Assembly: GCA_018377375.1 (NCBI GenBank)
Contig: JAGZZN010000066.1
Span: 1 to 9,177, forward strand
From: Streptococcus parasanguinis
Lineage (GTDB): Bacteria; Bacillota; Bacilli; Lactobacillales; Streptococcaceae
Direction of reading: 5' to 3'
DNA: 9,177 nt
In this document: one piece after another, positions 1 through 6,732 of the stretch
Layout of the letters: every line of letters begins with the position of its first letter
How positions within the stretch are numbered: the stretch's first letter is position 1
Notes under the pieces: generated by a model
Database searches by the model: none
What the model was told of the DNA's origin: nothing
What the model saw: only the letters and a program-made list of their open reading frames with translations
Made by a program: the position numbers and the translations under genes

Positions 1-97
1 TGATTTCATCAGCTTTTACAGCCCTACTCAACTGTGCGGAGGTGGGACGACGAAATCGAATTCTAACGAATTACCGATTTCTGTCCCACTCTCTTTT
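1..97 (+). repeat. Left arm of 94-bp perfect inverted repeat (dispersed intergenic element)
   Basis: Bases 4-97 are the exact reverse complement of bases 9084-9177; I see no mismatch over 94 bp. Bases 1-3 have no partner inside the window. The arm has no coding potential. It contains a long interrupted hairpin (42-89) and, at the extreme left, a small palindrome, TGAT-TTC-ATCA (1-11), which suggests that the element continues past the window edge. The arm ends 7 bp from the pht stop codon. It resembles intergenic repeats I recall from mitis-group streptococci, but I cannot name the family. That it is a dispersed element is inference from memory; the inverted identity is read directly. Confidence 0.9.
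42..97 (+). terminator. Terminator-like hairpin inside left repeat arm
   Basis: GTGGGAC (42-48) pairs with GTCCCAC (83-89), GAAATCG (52-58) with CGATTTC (75-81) and AATTC (59-63) with GAATT (68-72). The loop is TAAC, with a small internal loop and a 2-nt bulge. It is followed on the plus strand by TCTCTTTT. Read rightward it resembles a weak intrinsic terminator for any transcript entering from the left. Read leftward, as the downstream end of pht, the same hairpin lacks a T tract, so it is a poor terminator for pht although it could protect the 3' end of the mRNA. Confidence 0.45.
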
Positions 98-104
98 CTA
101 TTTT

Positions 105-3100
105 CTATTGGTCCTGAGAAGATGGAGCATCTGGCGTGCCTTCTTCTATGGAAGCTGGGCTTGCAGGCTCTGTTTCTGTCTCAGTTGTGGCAGGCTTGCT
201 TCCTGCTGAAGCTGCTGCTTCTTTTTCTACCGGAGTTTCTGTAGCTACAGGCGTTTCGACCGTGCTAGCAGGTTTCCCCGCTTCGCTTGCAGATGGCACC
301 GCTGCTAACTCTGCCTGAAAGGCTTGGATAGCCTGTAGTAAGGCTGCCTTGTCACTCTTTGGATTAGCCAATTGGTCAAAGAGAGCTTCTAAGCGATCAA
401 ATACAGCATCACTAGCACCCTTTTCCTGCAATTGTTGGTGAAGCGCCATCAATTGGTTATAGAGCTGTTGATAAAGGGCGACATCTCCAATCTGAGGCTC
501 TTCTGTTTGCTTTTGTTTTTGCTTTTCAATGGTGTCACTGATTTCGCGTAACAGAGCTTGTCCACTTGCAATAGCCTTGTCTGGATCCGTCTCATTTCCA
601 AGCTGAGCCAAACTTGCTTCAAAGGCAGTTCGTTTGGCCTGGTCTTCGACTTGTGGCAAGAGCGACTGGATTTGCTCTGAGAGCCCTGTCAGGATGCTGG
701 TTCGTTGACGGGCTTCTGTTGCCTTATCCAACTCGCCATACAAGCCTTTGAGGAAATCATAAACCGCTACGTTGTAGGATGGAGTTTGACTTCCTTTTTG
801 ATCCAAAACTGTTTTTTCAATAGGATAGGTTTGGCCTTTTTCTTGGGAGAAGAGCTGGTCAATAGCTTGCTTGGTTTGGTAGAGTTCCATAAAGTGAGAC
901 TTGGAATCCCAAGCTTCTTCAAAGGCTTGAGCTCGGTAGAGCTTCAAGGCTAGATCTGCTGCCTTAGTGCGGAGTTCTGGTGTCAAGCGCGCATCGCTCA
1001 AGCTTTGGTAGAAATACTTGAGGTAGTCGACCGATGTCACACCCGTCCGATCTTGCATCTCCTGAACAGCTTCTAATAGCTTCCCTTCCTGTTCTAAACG
1101 CTTGCTATCCTTGGCAGTATAGGCTTCCTGCAATTGAGAGACCAACTCTTCCTTCTTCAATTGGAAGGCTTCTGTGTCTAGCAAGCGCACTTGTTCCAAC
1201 AATTCTTGGTAACGACGATCCAAAGCTGTCTCTTCTTTTGGTTTGACCGCTTGGGTCGCATGAATGTACTGCGCATCAACCTGCTTGAGACTAGCTAGGT
1301 AGCCCTCTGTTGAATTACTTGGGAAGCTCTTGACATTTTCCAAGAAGTGGCCCAAGATGAGCTCAATCCGTCTTTGTTGCAATGGATCAGAAGCATAGAG
1401 GCTGCGGCTTTCTGCTAAGAGTTGGTTGACCTTGTCCTCTACGACTTTCTTGTCCAAGTCTCCTTTTTTGTAAGGAGATTGGATGGTTGGAAGACGGTGG
1501 GCTAAGTAGTCTGCTAGCCCTGCTGAGCGCACCTTGATGTAGTGGTTGTGATCGCCATGCGGGATGACAAACTGACCATTTTCAATCTGGAGGCTATAAG
1601 GAGAAATCCCCGAACGAAGCGCTGTTGCATAGAGTTCATTGATAAAGTCTAGTTCAGGATTGCCAGTTTCAAGTGGGATCCGGACATGTTCCTTACGAAC
1701 AGCATAAGGATGGATGTGGGTCGGATCGTATTCTTGGTCTGGATTGTTAAAGACAAAGAAACCATTGGAAATCTTAATGGCCTCACGAGGGACACCATAG
1801 GTCTTGCTGATGTACTGGATCTTTTCCTCATCTGAGGCATCACGAGAATAGGTCGCAACATCATCTGTCAGTGGCTGCCCCTTGTCCTCTTCTTTCTTAC
1901 CAGCTAGAGTTGCCTCTGCTGCCGCAATTTCTTGAGGAGAGAGGTCCTTTTTATAGAAATAATGGGCATGGTTGCCATGAGCGACCATGTAACCGTCCTC
2001 GTCCTTGCTGATGACCTTGTCTGCGTGGAAACCGTGATCGTGCTCCTCTTCGTGCTCGTGACTGTCGCCATGCTCATGATCAGGATCAACTGGTTTTGTG
2101 CTCGGATTTGAAGGCAAGCTTGGACTTACTTCTGTTGGACTACTAGATCCTTGAGCACGAAGCAATTGGAATTGCCGCGCCAACTCACGCTCTAAAGGAG
2201 ATAGAGAGCTATATGGGATAAAGTGGAAATGATCCCCATGAGGGTAGACAATCCCTTGATCGGTCCACTTGGTAATCTTTCTTGGATCAAAGACAGAACC
2301 ATCAGACTCCACATGACGAGAAGACAACGGGGCTTTCTGCAATTCTTCGATCAAGTTGGTCAGGGTTAGACTCGGTTTAGATGCAGCCGGTTTAGAAGTC
2401 GTTGGGGTTGTCTGTGTATTGGTTGAACTGGCTGATGGCTGGTTGCTCGCTTGCTTCCCAAGGCTTGGAGAGGCTTGATCTGGAGTTCCTTGCCCTTGTT
2501 CTGTGCTTGCTCCAGCTAGGCGTGAGTTCCCAGCCTGATGGCCGGCTTGACCGCTTAATAACGAAAGTGCTGCTGCTAACTCACCAGCAGATAAGGCACT
2601 CTTTGGAATATAATGGAAATGGCCGCCATGGGGCACAATAAAGCCGTCCCCTGTATCTGAAATGACATCTCCAGGGCTAAAGACATAGCCATCATCTGTA
2701 CGGTAGCCACCACCTGTATGGTTCTTAGCCGTCAGCATCTCAAGAGTCTTTCCTTCTTTTAGCGCTTGACTCGGTTGACGGAAGTCACGGGTCTTGCCTG
2801 TCTTGTGCGAGGAGCTCGCTTGCACCGATCCCGTCTCCCCTTCTTCTTTGGTGCCTCCCTTTTGCTGTTGGGCGATCTCTTCGATCGAGCGCACATTAAC
2901 CGTATGCTGGGCATCCTTTAAGTAGAGATAGTATTTCCCAGCGCGTTTGATAATATAGCCATCCTTTACCTTGCTCACGATATCCGCTTCTTGCAGCTGG
3001 TAAGTTGGATCTCGCAAAATCAACTCTTCACTAAAGATGGCATCAAATGGGACCTTGCCGCTGTAGTAATGAAAATGATCTCCATGAGAAGTGACAAAGC

Positions 3101-3335
3101 CTTCATCTGTAATCTTGATGACAATCTGCTCTGCCTGGGTCTTTTCCTTGGCATTGACCGCTTCGATGCTGTCTTCCTTTTTACTGGTGTCAGTCGATGA
3201 CGCTTTCTTTTCTGCCTGCAGGTACTGAATCTGATTCTTTTTCTCTTCCTTGACTTGTGGTTGCTGACTAAGTGCATAGGCACAGAGTCCTAGCCCCAAG
3301 GTCGCTACAATTCCAATCGTTCCCTTTTTCTTCAT
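105..3335 (-). CDS. pht: Streptococcal histidine triad surface protein (Pht family)
   Basis: This 1076-residue zinc-binding surface protein is recognised by five HxxHxH triads, at H84/87/89, H236/239/241, H366/369/371, H453/456/458 and H593/596/598. Each sits in a short module of the form D-G-[YF]-x-V-x-H-G-x-H-x-H-[YF]. Pht proteins bind zinc at these triads and are thought to hand it to AdcAII; some also affect complement and adhesion. The N-terminus is a signal peptide (MKKKG, then a hydrophobic run to about residue 23) whose LGLC is only an imperfect lipobox, as in other Pht proteins. Residues 420-437 form an extra His/Glu/Asp-rich stretch with seven His. About 625-1010 is long, charged and helical, probably coiled coil, and the last 65 residues are rich in Pro, Ala, Thr and Glu, with no LPxTG. 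The length is closer to PhtE than PhtD. The gene follows adcAII by 7 bp with GAGGAG 10 nt before the ATG. Confidence 0.95.
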   Translation of the reverse strand: MKKKGTIGIVATLGLGLCAYALSQQPQVKEEKKNQIQYLQAEKKASSTDTSKKEDSIEAVNAKEKTQAEQIVIKITDEGFVTSHGDHFHYYSGKVPFDAIFSEELILRDPTYQLQEADIVSKVKDGYIIKRAGKYYLYLKDAQHTVNVRSIEEIAQQQKGGTKEEGETGSVQASSSHKTGKTRDFRQPSQALKEGKTLEMLTAKNHTGGGYRTDDGYVFSPGDVISDTGDGFIVPHGGHFHYIPKSALSAGELAAALSLLSGQAGHQAGNSRLAGASTEQGQGTPDQASPSLGKQASNQPSASSTNTQTTPTTSKPAASKPSLTLTNLIEELQKAPLSSRHVESDGSVFDPRKITKWTDQGIVYPHGDHFHFIPYSSLSPLERELARQFQLLRAQGSSSPTEVSPSLPSNPSTKPVDPDHEHGDSHEHEEEHDHGFHADKVISKDEDGYMVAHGNHAHYFYKKDLSPQEIAAAEATLAGKKEEDKGQPLTDDVATYSRDASDEEKIQYISKTYGVPREAIKISNGFFVFNNPDQEYDPTHIHPYAVRKEHVRIPLETGNPELDFINELYATALRSGISPYSLQIENGQFVIPHGDHNHYIKVRSAGLADYLAHRLPTIQSPYKKGDLDKKVVEDKVNQLLAESRSLYASDPLQQRRIELILGHFLENVKSFPSNSTEGYLASLKQVDAQYIHATQAVKPKEETALDRRYQELLEQVRLLDTEAFQLKKEELVSQLQEAYTAKDSKRLEQEGKLLEAVQEMQDRTGVTSVDYLKYFYQSLSDARLTPELRTKAADLALKLYRAQAFEEAWDSKSHFMELYQTKQAIDQLFSQEKGQTYPIEKTVLDQKGSQTPSYNVAVYDFLKGLYGELDKATEARQRTSILTGLSEQIQSLLPQVEDQAKRTAFEASLAQLGNETDPDKAIASGQALLREISDTIEKQKQKQTEEPQIGDVALYQQLYNQLMALHQQLQEKGASDAVFDRLEALFDQLANPKSDKAALLQAIQAFQAELAAVPSASEAGKPASTVETPVATETPVEKEAAASAGSKPATTETETEPASPASIEEGTPDAPSSQDQ

Positions 3336-3342
3336 TCTTGAT

Positions 3343-3351
3343 TTACTCCTC
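3343..3351 (-). promoter_or_regulatory. Ribosome binding site of pht overlapping adcAII stop
   Basis: On the minus strand GAGGAG (3346-3351) runs directly into TAA, the adcAII stop codon (3343-3345), and lies 10 nt before the pht ATG. The overlap implies one mRNA and probably translational coupling, so that AdcAII and Pht are made together. I see no separate promoter in the 7-bp gap. Confidence 0.8.
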
Positions 3352-4278
3352 TAATTCCTTGGCTAAAGTCGCCATATTTTCTTCTAAATTTTTTAATAAA
3401 TCCTTATCGTTTTGTGGATCGGCTTCCAGTGGATCCAAGACCTTGACACGCGCCCCTGTTGCCTTGGCGATACTATCTGCCACTTTTGACGACGTGTGCT
3501 TTTCCACAAAGATCGTTTTCACCTTGTAGTCTTTGACAAACTGCTGGATCTCCGCCAATTGCCGAGCTGTCGGTTCTTGCTCTGGGGAAATCCCTGCAAT
3601 CCCTAACTGCTTGAGACCAAAGCGTTTAGCCAGATAAGAAAAGGCCGTATGCTGGGTCACAAAAGTCTTTTGCTTGGCCTTGTCAAAGAGAGGCTGGTAG
3701 TGGGCTACCAGGTCCTCACAGCGCTTTTCAAGCTTTTGAGCATTGGTCTGATAGAGCTCCTTGTTCTTTGGATCGATCTCTCCCAAGCGCTGGGCAATGA
3801 TCTTTCCTTCCTCTGCGATTTTTACAGGATCCAACCAAGTATGCGGATCATACAAGTGCTTGGCTTCTTTTCCCTGACCAGCCTCGACATCCTCTAATCC
3901 AGCCACCTTATCAAGGGTCATTCCTTGGCTGCCTTCGATCACTCGCAACTTGGAACCTTGAAGATTGGGATCTAAGCGACCGGCCCAAGATTCCAAGGTC
4001 TGAGAATGATAGACAAATACATCTGCATCATAGATCTGGGCCACTTCCTTGGTTGAGGGTTCATAATCATGGATCCCTGCACCTGACTGAACCATCCAGA
4101 TGTCATTTTGATCGCCAGAGATTTCCTTGACCAAGGCATAGATGGGATAAAAACTCGTGACAATTTTAAGACCTTTTTTAGAAGGGGGCTTGCCCGCATT
4201 TCCTTGACTTCCACAAGCTGTCAGCAGAAAGAAACCGAGAAACAAGAGTCCCAGAACCTTCATTCTTCTCCTATTCAT
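3343..4278 (-). CDS. adcAII: Zinc-binding ABC transporter lipoprotein AdcAII (Lmb family)
   Basis: This 311-residue cluster A-1 solute-binding lipoprotein captures Zn(II) at the outer face of the membrane for the AdcBC permease. The signal peptide ends in a good lipobox, LTAC, with Cys22 as the lipidated residue. The expected zinc ligands are H70 (in SGAGIH), H146 (in LYDPHTWLD), H210 (in TQHTAF) and E285 (in DPLEADPQ). This is the H-H-H-E set known from pneumococcal AdcAII, shifted by one residue. The family signatures TSFYPIYALV, SQTLESWAG and GIAGISPEQEP are present. There is no long His-rich loop and no C-terminal ZinT domain, which separates it from AdcA. It is the first gene of the operon with pht. 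The chosen ATG has GAGGTG upstream. An in-frame ATG five codons later (M6) also has AGGAG in front of it and would start the protein MKVLGL, so the start is uncertain by five residues. Confidence 0.95.
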   Translation of the reverse strand: MNRRRMKVLGLLFLGFFLLTACGSQGNAGKPPSKKGLKIVTSFYPIYALVKEISGDQNDIWMVQSGAGIHDYEPSTKEVAQIYDADVFVYHSQTLESWAGRLDPNLQGSKLRVIEGSQGMTLDKVAGLEDVEAGQGKEAKHLYDPHTWLDPVKIAEEGKIIAQRLGEIDPKNKELYQTNAQKLEKRCEDLVAHYQPLFDKAKQKTFVTQHTAFSYLAKRFGLKQLGIAGISPEQEPTARQLAEIQQFVKDYKVKTIFVEKHTSSKVADSIAKATGARVKVLDPLEADPQNDKDLLKNLEENMATLAKELEE

Positions 4279-4301
4279 CCTTCACCTCTTTTTCATTTTT
4301 G

Positions 4302-4337
4302 TTAACCAGTTCATTAATCGGTTAATTAACTAGTTAA
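4302..4337 (-). promoter_or_regulatory. Three tandem AdcR-like operators over the adcAII start site
   Basis: Three 12-bp boxes lie end to end with no spacing: TTAACCAGTTCA (4302-4313), TTAATCGGTTAA (4314-4325) and TTAACTAGTTAA (4326-4337). The known streptococcal AdcR motif is TTAACYRGTTAA; the third box fits fully and is a perfect palindrome, and the other two differ at one or two positions. The third box touches the -10 hexamer and covers the expected start point near 4330. AdcR is a MarR-type repressor that binds DNA when loaded with zinc, so high zinc should block transcription of adcAII-pht. The adcR gene is not in this window. Confidence 0.88.
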
Positions 4338-4365
4338 TCATACTGCGAATCATTTGCTTTGTCAA
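4337..4365 (-). promoter_or_regulatory. Sigma-A promoter of the adcAII-pht operon
   Basis: On the minus strand a perfect -35 TTGACA (4360-4365) is followed after 17 bp by a -10 TATGAT (4337-4342), five of six to consensus. The predicted start point is near 4330, about 50 nt before the adcAII ATG. Such a strong core promoter suits a gene controlled by repression. Confidence 0.88.
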
Positions 4366-4390
4366 GCTTTTTTTACATTTTTTTCCTTTT

Positions 4391-4409
4391 AATGCTAGAG
4401 ACTAGCATT
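4391..4409. other. Perfect 19-bp palindrome upstream of adcAII promoter
   Basis: AATGCTAG and CTAGCATT form an 8-bp perfect inverted repeat around a 3-nt centre, about 25 bp upstream of the adcAII -35. Neither strand has a T tract after it, so it is not an evident terminator. It could be a binding site for a second regulator or a remnant hairpin; its function is unknown. Confidence 0.5.
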
Positions 4410-4440
4410 CTGCAAATAGATAGCTGCCTTTTAAACAGTA

Positions 4441-4474
4441 AAAAAGTTTGAGACAAAGCTGTCTCAAACTTTTT
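4441..4474. terminator. Bidirectional intrinsic terminator
   Basis: A 15-bp perfect stem, AAAAAGTTTGAGACA (4441-4455) with its complement (4460-4474), and the loop AAGC. T runs occur on both strands, so it can end transcription either way. It overlaps the TAA stop of the minus-strand gene at 4473-4475 and insulates the adcAII promoter from readthrough. Confidence 0.92.
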
Positions 4475-5735
4475 ATTGACGGTAGAAATATTGATCAGCT
4501 GGATAGTTGCCTGCAGATTGAGTGACCACTAGACGTGGCTTGCTGGTATCAGACTGGTCTCCATCCGGATTTTGGAAACCGATTTTCAGCAGTCCAATCG
4601 CAGCACCGGTCTCACCCATCTTCATCTCAACATAAGGGATCTTGCTCTTCTTATCCGAGTCCGCAACAGCCTTGAGGCTACCTTGGCCCTTGACTTTTCC
4701 GTCTGCTTGGATGACGATTTCAGCTCCCTTGCCATTGCGCCAGGTTCCAACTAAGCTTGAGAAGTCTCCTCCGTTAATGGCCGCAATATCCAAGTCTTTC
4801 TCTTTTTTCGGTTGCGGATAAGCTTTCCACCACTCTAAATGGTAATCACGGTAGGCCACGTCACCAAAGAGAATCCGACGTTCTTGGGAAGCTACTCCAT
4901 CAGGACCTGTCACACCCGCTGGGATCAAGTACAAGGTTTGCTCTTGCCCTTGGATCGCAGTCGCATTGGCCCCTGTGAAATAAACTTCATAATAGCCTTT
5001 TCGCTTCTTGGGCTCTTTTTCTTTATTGAACAAGTAACTTGCCCGAGTGCCTCCACTCCAGAAAGTCCAGCCGGTCTCCCCATTTACAATACTTGGAAAG
5101 GCGTTGGTCTTGTTTTGGTAATATTCTTCTGGAGTATAGCCATAAAGTTTAAAACCGGAATCTGCAATTTCCTTTTCATAGGTATCATTGGAATAAGCAC
5201 CTTCAAACGGTGAGAGATTGCCATCAAGGACGACATCATTTGGATCTGTCGATTTGAAAAAATCCTCTCGATTGGCAAAGACCATCTCGTGGTCGGGATT
5301 TTTGTCAGACATGGTGACCGTGATCAAAGGCTTCTTGTCTGTCTTGTATTTGAAGACACGAACAGTGACTGTAAAGTCTGTATTGCCATCGGACTTTTTC
5401 ATCTTGCCTGTCGAAACTTTATTAGACCCTTCGACCTTCCAATCCGTACTAAATTCAGCAGATACCTTGCCATCAGCCGTTTGGTAATCGATCTTCCAAG
5501 CCTTGCCCTTTTTCTCGATTTTGGCTTCATCCCGTTCATTAGAGACATAGTCACCACTCAAGTCAATGGCTTTTTCCTTTGGCTTAGTGACCTTCTTGCT
5601 AGTCTGGTTAAATTCCTTTTGATGGTCTGGTTGGATGTTGGAGCTAGAGTAGAGATAGACTCCACCGATCAGAACAACTGCTCCGACCAGCCCCAAAATC
5701 GGCCCCAGGTATTTTTTCTTCCACTTAAGATTCAT
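4473..5735 (-). CDS. Membrane-anchored protein with DUF6287-like C-terminal domain, function unknown
   Basis: This 420-residue protein starts with MNLKWKKKYLG, a transmembrane or uncleaved signal segment (about 9-30) and then a charged linker, so the bulk should lie outside the cell. There is no lipobox Cys and no LPxTG. The C-terminal part (about 316-420, including GGDFSSLVGTWRNGKG) resembles the streptococcal DUF6287 module. Two earlier stretches begin with a similar pattern: DLSGDYVSN (58-66) and LSPFEGAYSN (174-183), suggesting three related beta-rich, lipocalin-like modules. The middle region also has a Trp/Tyr-rich patch (GWTFWSGGTRASY) and EWWKAY. The start is supported by GGAGG 7 nt before the ATG. 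The gene has its own promoter and terminator and so is probably monocistronic, divergent from the DUF2975/XRE operon. I do not recognise a function; the domain call is from memory. Confidence 0.85.
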   Translation of the reverse strand: MNLKWKKKYLGPILGLVGAVVLIGGVYLYSSSNIQPDHQKEFNQTSKKVTKPKEKAIDLSGDYVSNERDEAKIEKKGKAWKIDYQTADGKVSAEFSTDWKVEGSNKVSTGKMKKSDGNTDFTVTVRVFKYKTDKKPLITVTMSDKNPDHEMVFANREDFFKSTDPNDVVLDGNLSPFEGAYSNDTYEKEIADSGFKLYGYTPEEYYQNKTNAFPSIVNGETGWTFWSGGTRASYLFNKEKEPKKRKGYYEVYFTGANATAIQGQEQTLYLIPAGVTGPDGVASQERRILFGDVAYRDYHLEWWKAYPQPKKEKDLDIAAINGGDFSSLVGTWRNGKGAEIVIQADGKVKGQGSLKAVADSDKKSKIPYVEMKMGETGAAIGLLKIGFQNPDGDQSDTSKPRLVVTQSAGNYPADQYFYRQ

Positions 5736-5768
5736 TTTACTACCTCCATGGAATAAGATCTTTACACT

Positions 5769-5797
5769 AGTATACCCTAAATCGAAAGTATAGTAAA
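5769..5797 (-). promoter_or_regulatory. Probable promoter of the DUF6287-like gene
   Basis: On the minus strand TTTACT (5792-5797, four of six to TTGACA) lies 17 bp before TATACT (5769-5774, five of six to TATAAT). The start point would be near 5762, leaving a leader of about 27 nt that carries GGAGG (5743-5747). A second TATACT at 5787-5792 lacks a credible -35. Confidence 0.6.
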
Positions 5798-5895
5798 ATT
5801 CCCCTCTATGTAGTGGTTTCCCCGGCTTAAACCGACTAGTTTTAGCAGAGAATACCTGTTTCTCAAAAATAATATTTTGTTTATCATTATTTTTT

Positions 5896-5910
5896 TATCG
5901 TTTTTCGATA
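5896..5910. promoter_or_regulatory. Candidate operator palindrome upstream of DUF2975/XRE promoter
   Basis: TATCG (5896-5900) and CGATA (5906-5910) form a perfect inverted repeat around TTTTT, 8 bp upstream of the -35 hexamer of the next operon. Its size and position suit binding by a small dimeric HTH protein, and the XRE protein encoded two genes on is the obvious candidate. This is inference; AT-rich palindromes of this length also arise by chance. Confidence 0.4.
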
Positions 5911-5918
5911 CTTTTTTA

Positions 5919-5946
5919 TTGACTAATTTTTTATAAGGAGTATACT
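5919..5946 (+). promoter_or_regulatory. Promoter of the DUF2975-XRE operon
   Basis: TTGACT (5919-5924) and TATACT (5941-5946), each five of six to consensus, are separated by 16 bp. The start point would be near 5953. A strong AAGGAGG (5971-5977) stands 6 nt before the ATG at 5984. Confidence 0.75.
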
Positions 5947-5983
5947 ATAAGTGAAAAATAAATAAACTTCAAGGAGGCTTGCG

Positions 5984-6505
5984 ATGAAAAACTCAAAAAC
6001 CTTAAAAAATGTCATTGAAGTCTTAACGGCTTTCATTTACTTCTGCGGCTTTATGACCGTGGCTGCACTGGTCGTCCACCTGCTTTCCCGGATGGGAGTG
6101 TTTAAGGATCTCATTCAATCTGGACGCTTGTCCTTTGATGTGAATGGCATCCAACTCTTCCCCAAACATCTCCAACCTCTATGGCAGTTGCTCTTCCCAC
6201 TAGCCTCAAGTGCTATCTATATTTACCTTCTCATCACCATTCGCAGCTTCCTCCAAAATCTCTACCAAGAAAAGATCTTTTCTCACTCTAACATTAATCT
6301 ATGCAGCCGAGCTTGGAAGATTCTCTTGGTCTTGTCTTTTATGTCTGGTACACTTGAGACCAGCGGCAATGCTTATCTCCTTCCTTTCACCTTCCGATTG
6401 ACCTTTAACACGGGACTTCTCCTTGCTGTCCCAATTGTCTGGGTCCTTGGCAAGATTTTAGAGAGAGGGATTGAGATTGCTGAAGAAAATGAGCTAACCA
6501 TTTAA
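5984..6505 (+). CDS. DUF2975-type four-helix membrane protein
   Basis: This 173-residue integral membrane protein has four predicted transmembrane helices at about 11-34, 66-86, 111-130 and 142-158. The C-terminal ending KILERGIEIAEENELTI matches the conserved end of DUF2975 proteins, which typically finish in an E-E-N-D/E-L-T-I-like tail. Such proteins are commonly encoded directly before a small YozG-type XRE regulator, as here. The XRE ribosome site overlaps this gene's TAA stop. The biochemical role of the family is unknown to me; a membrane sensor or a modulator of the partner regulator is a reasonable guess only. Confidence 0.85.
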   Translation: MKNSKTLKNVIEVLTAFIYFCGFMTVAALVVHLLSRMGVFKDLIQSGRLSFDVNGIQLFPKHLQPLWQLLFPLASSAIYIYLLITIRSFLQNLYQEKIFSHSNINLCSRAWKILLVLSFMSGTLETSGNAYLLPFTFRLTFNTGLLLAVPIVWVLGKILERGIEIAEENELTI

Positions 6506-6515
6506 GGAGGATGCC

Positions 6516-6722
6516 ATGATTATCGTCAATCTAGATGTCATGCTGGCCAAGCGAAAAATGAAATCCAACGAGCTAGCCGACAAAATCGGCATCACCACCG
6601 CCAACCTCTCCATCCTCAAAACCGGCAAGGCCAAAGCCATCCGCTTCACCACTCTAGAAGCCATCTGCAAAGAACTCGACTGCCAGCCCGGAGATATCCT
6701 GGAATACCGGCCGGATGAATAG
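6516..6722 (+). CDS. YozG-type XRE family transcriptional regulator
   Basis: This 68-residue single-domain helix-turn-helix protein starts MIIVNLDVMLAKRKM, with a scanning helix at about 17-24 (SNELADKI), a turn and a recognition helix at about 28-36 (TANLSILKT), then TTLEAICKELDCQPGDILEY. This is the usual Cro/CI-like pattern of the HTH_26 group. There is no effector domain, so any signal must come from its partner or from dimerisation. The AAGGAGG site (6504-6510) overlaps the stop of the DUF2975 gene and the gap is 10 bp, implying coupled translation. An ATG at 6511 is out of frame and meets a stop at once, so the start at 6516 is clear. It is likely autoregulatory. Confidence 0.92.
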   Translation: MIIVNLDVMLAKRKMKSNELADKIGITTANLSILKTGKAKAIRFTTLEAICKELDCQPGDILEYRPDE

Positions 6723-6732
6723 GAACTATATT

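Noticed and set aside
1..97. CRISPR repeat or insertion-sequence end
   Set aside because: There are only two copies, in opposite orientation and 9 kb apart, with no spacer array and no transposase or cas gene in the window.
136..3283. Several 60-87 codon frames on both strands within pht
   Set aside because: All overlap the strongly supported histidine triad gene in other frames, give low-complexity translations and lack their own promoter and terminator context.
4839..5756. Plus-strand frames of 89-155 codons opposite the DUF6287-like gene
   Set aside because: They are antisense to a gene with signal anchor, GGAGG site and terminator, and their translations match nothing I recognise.
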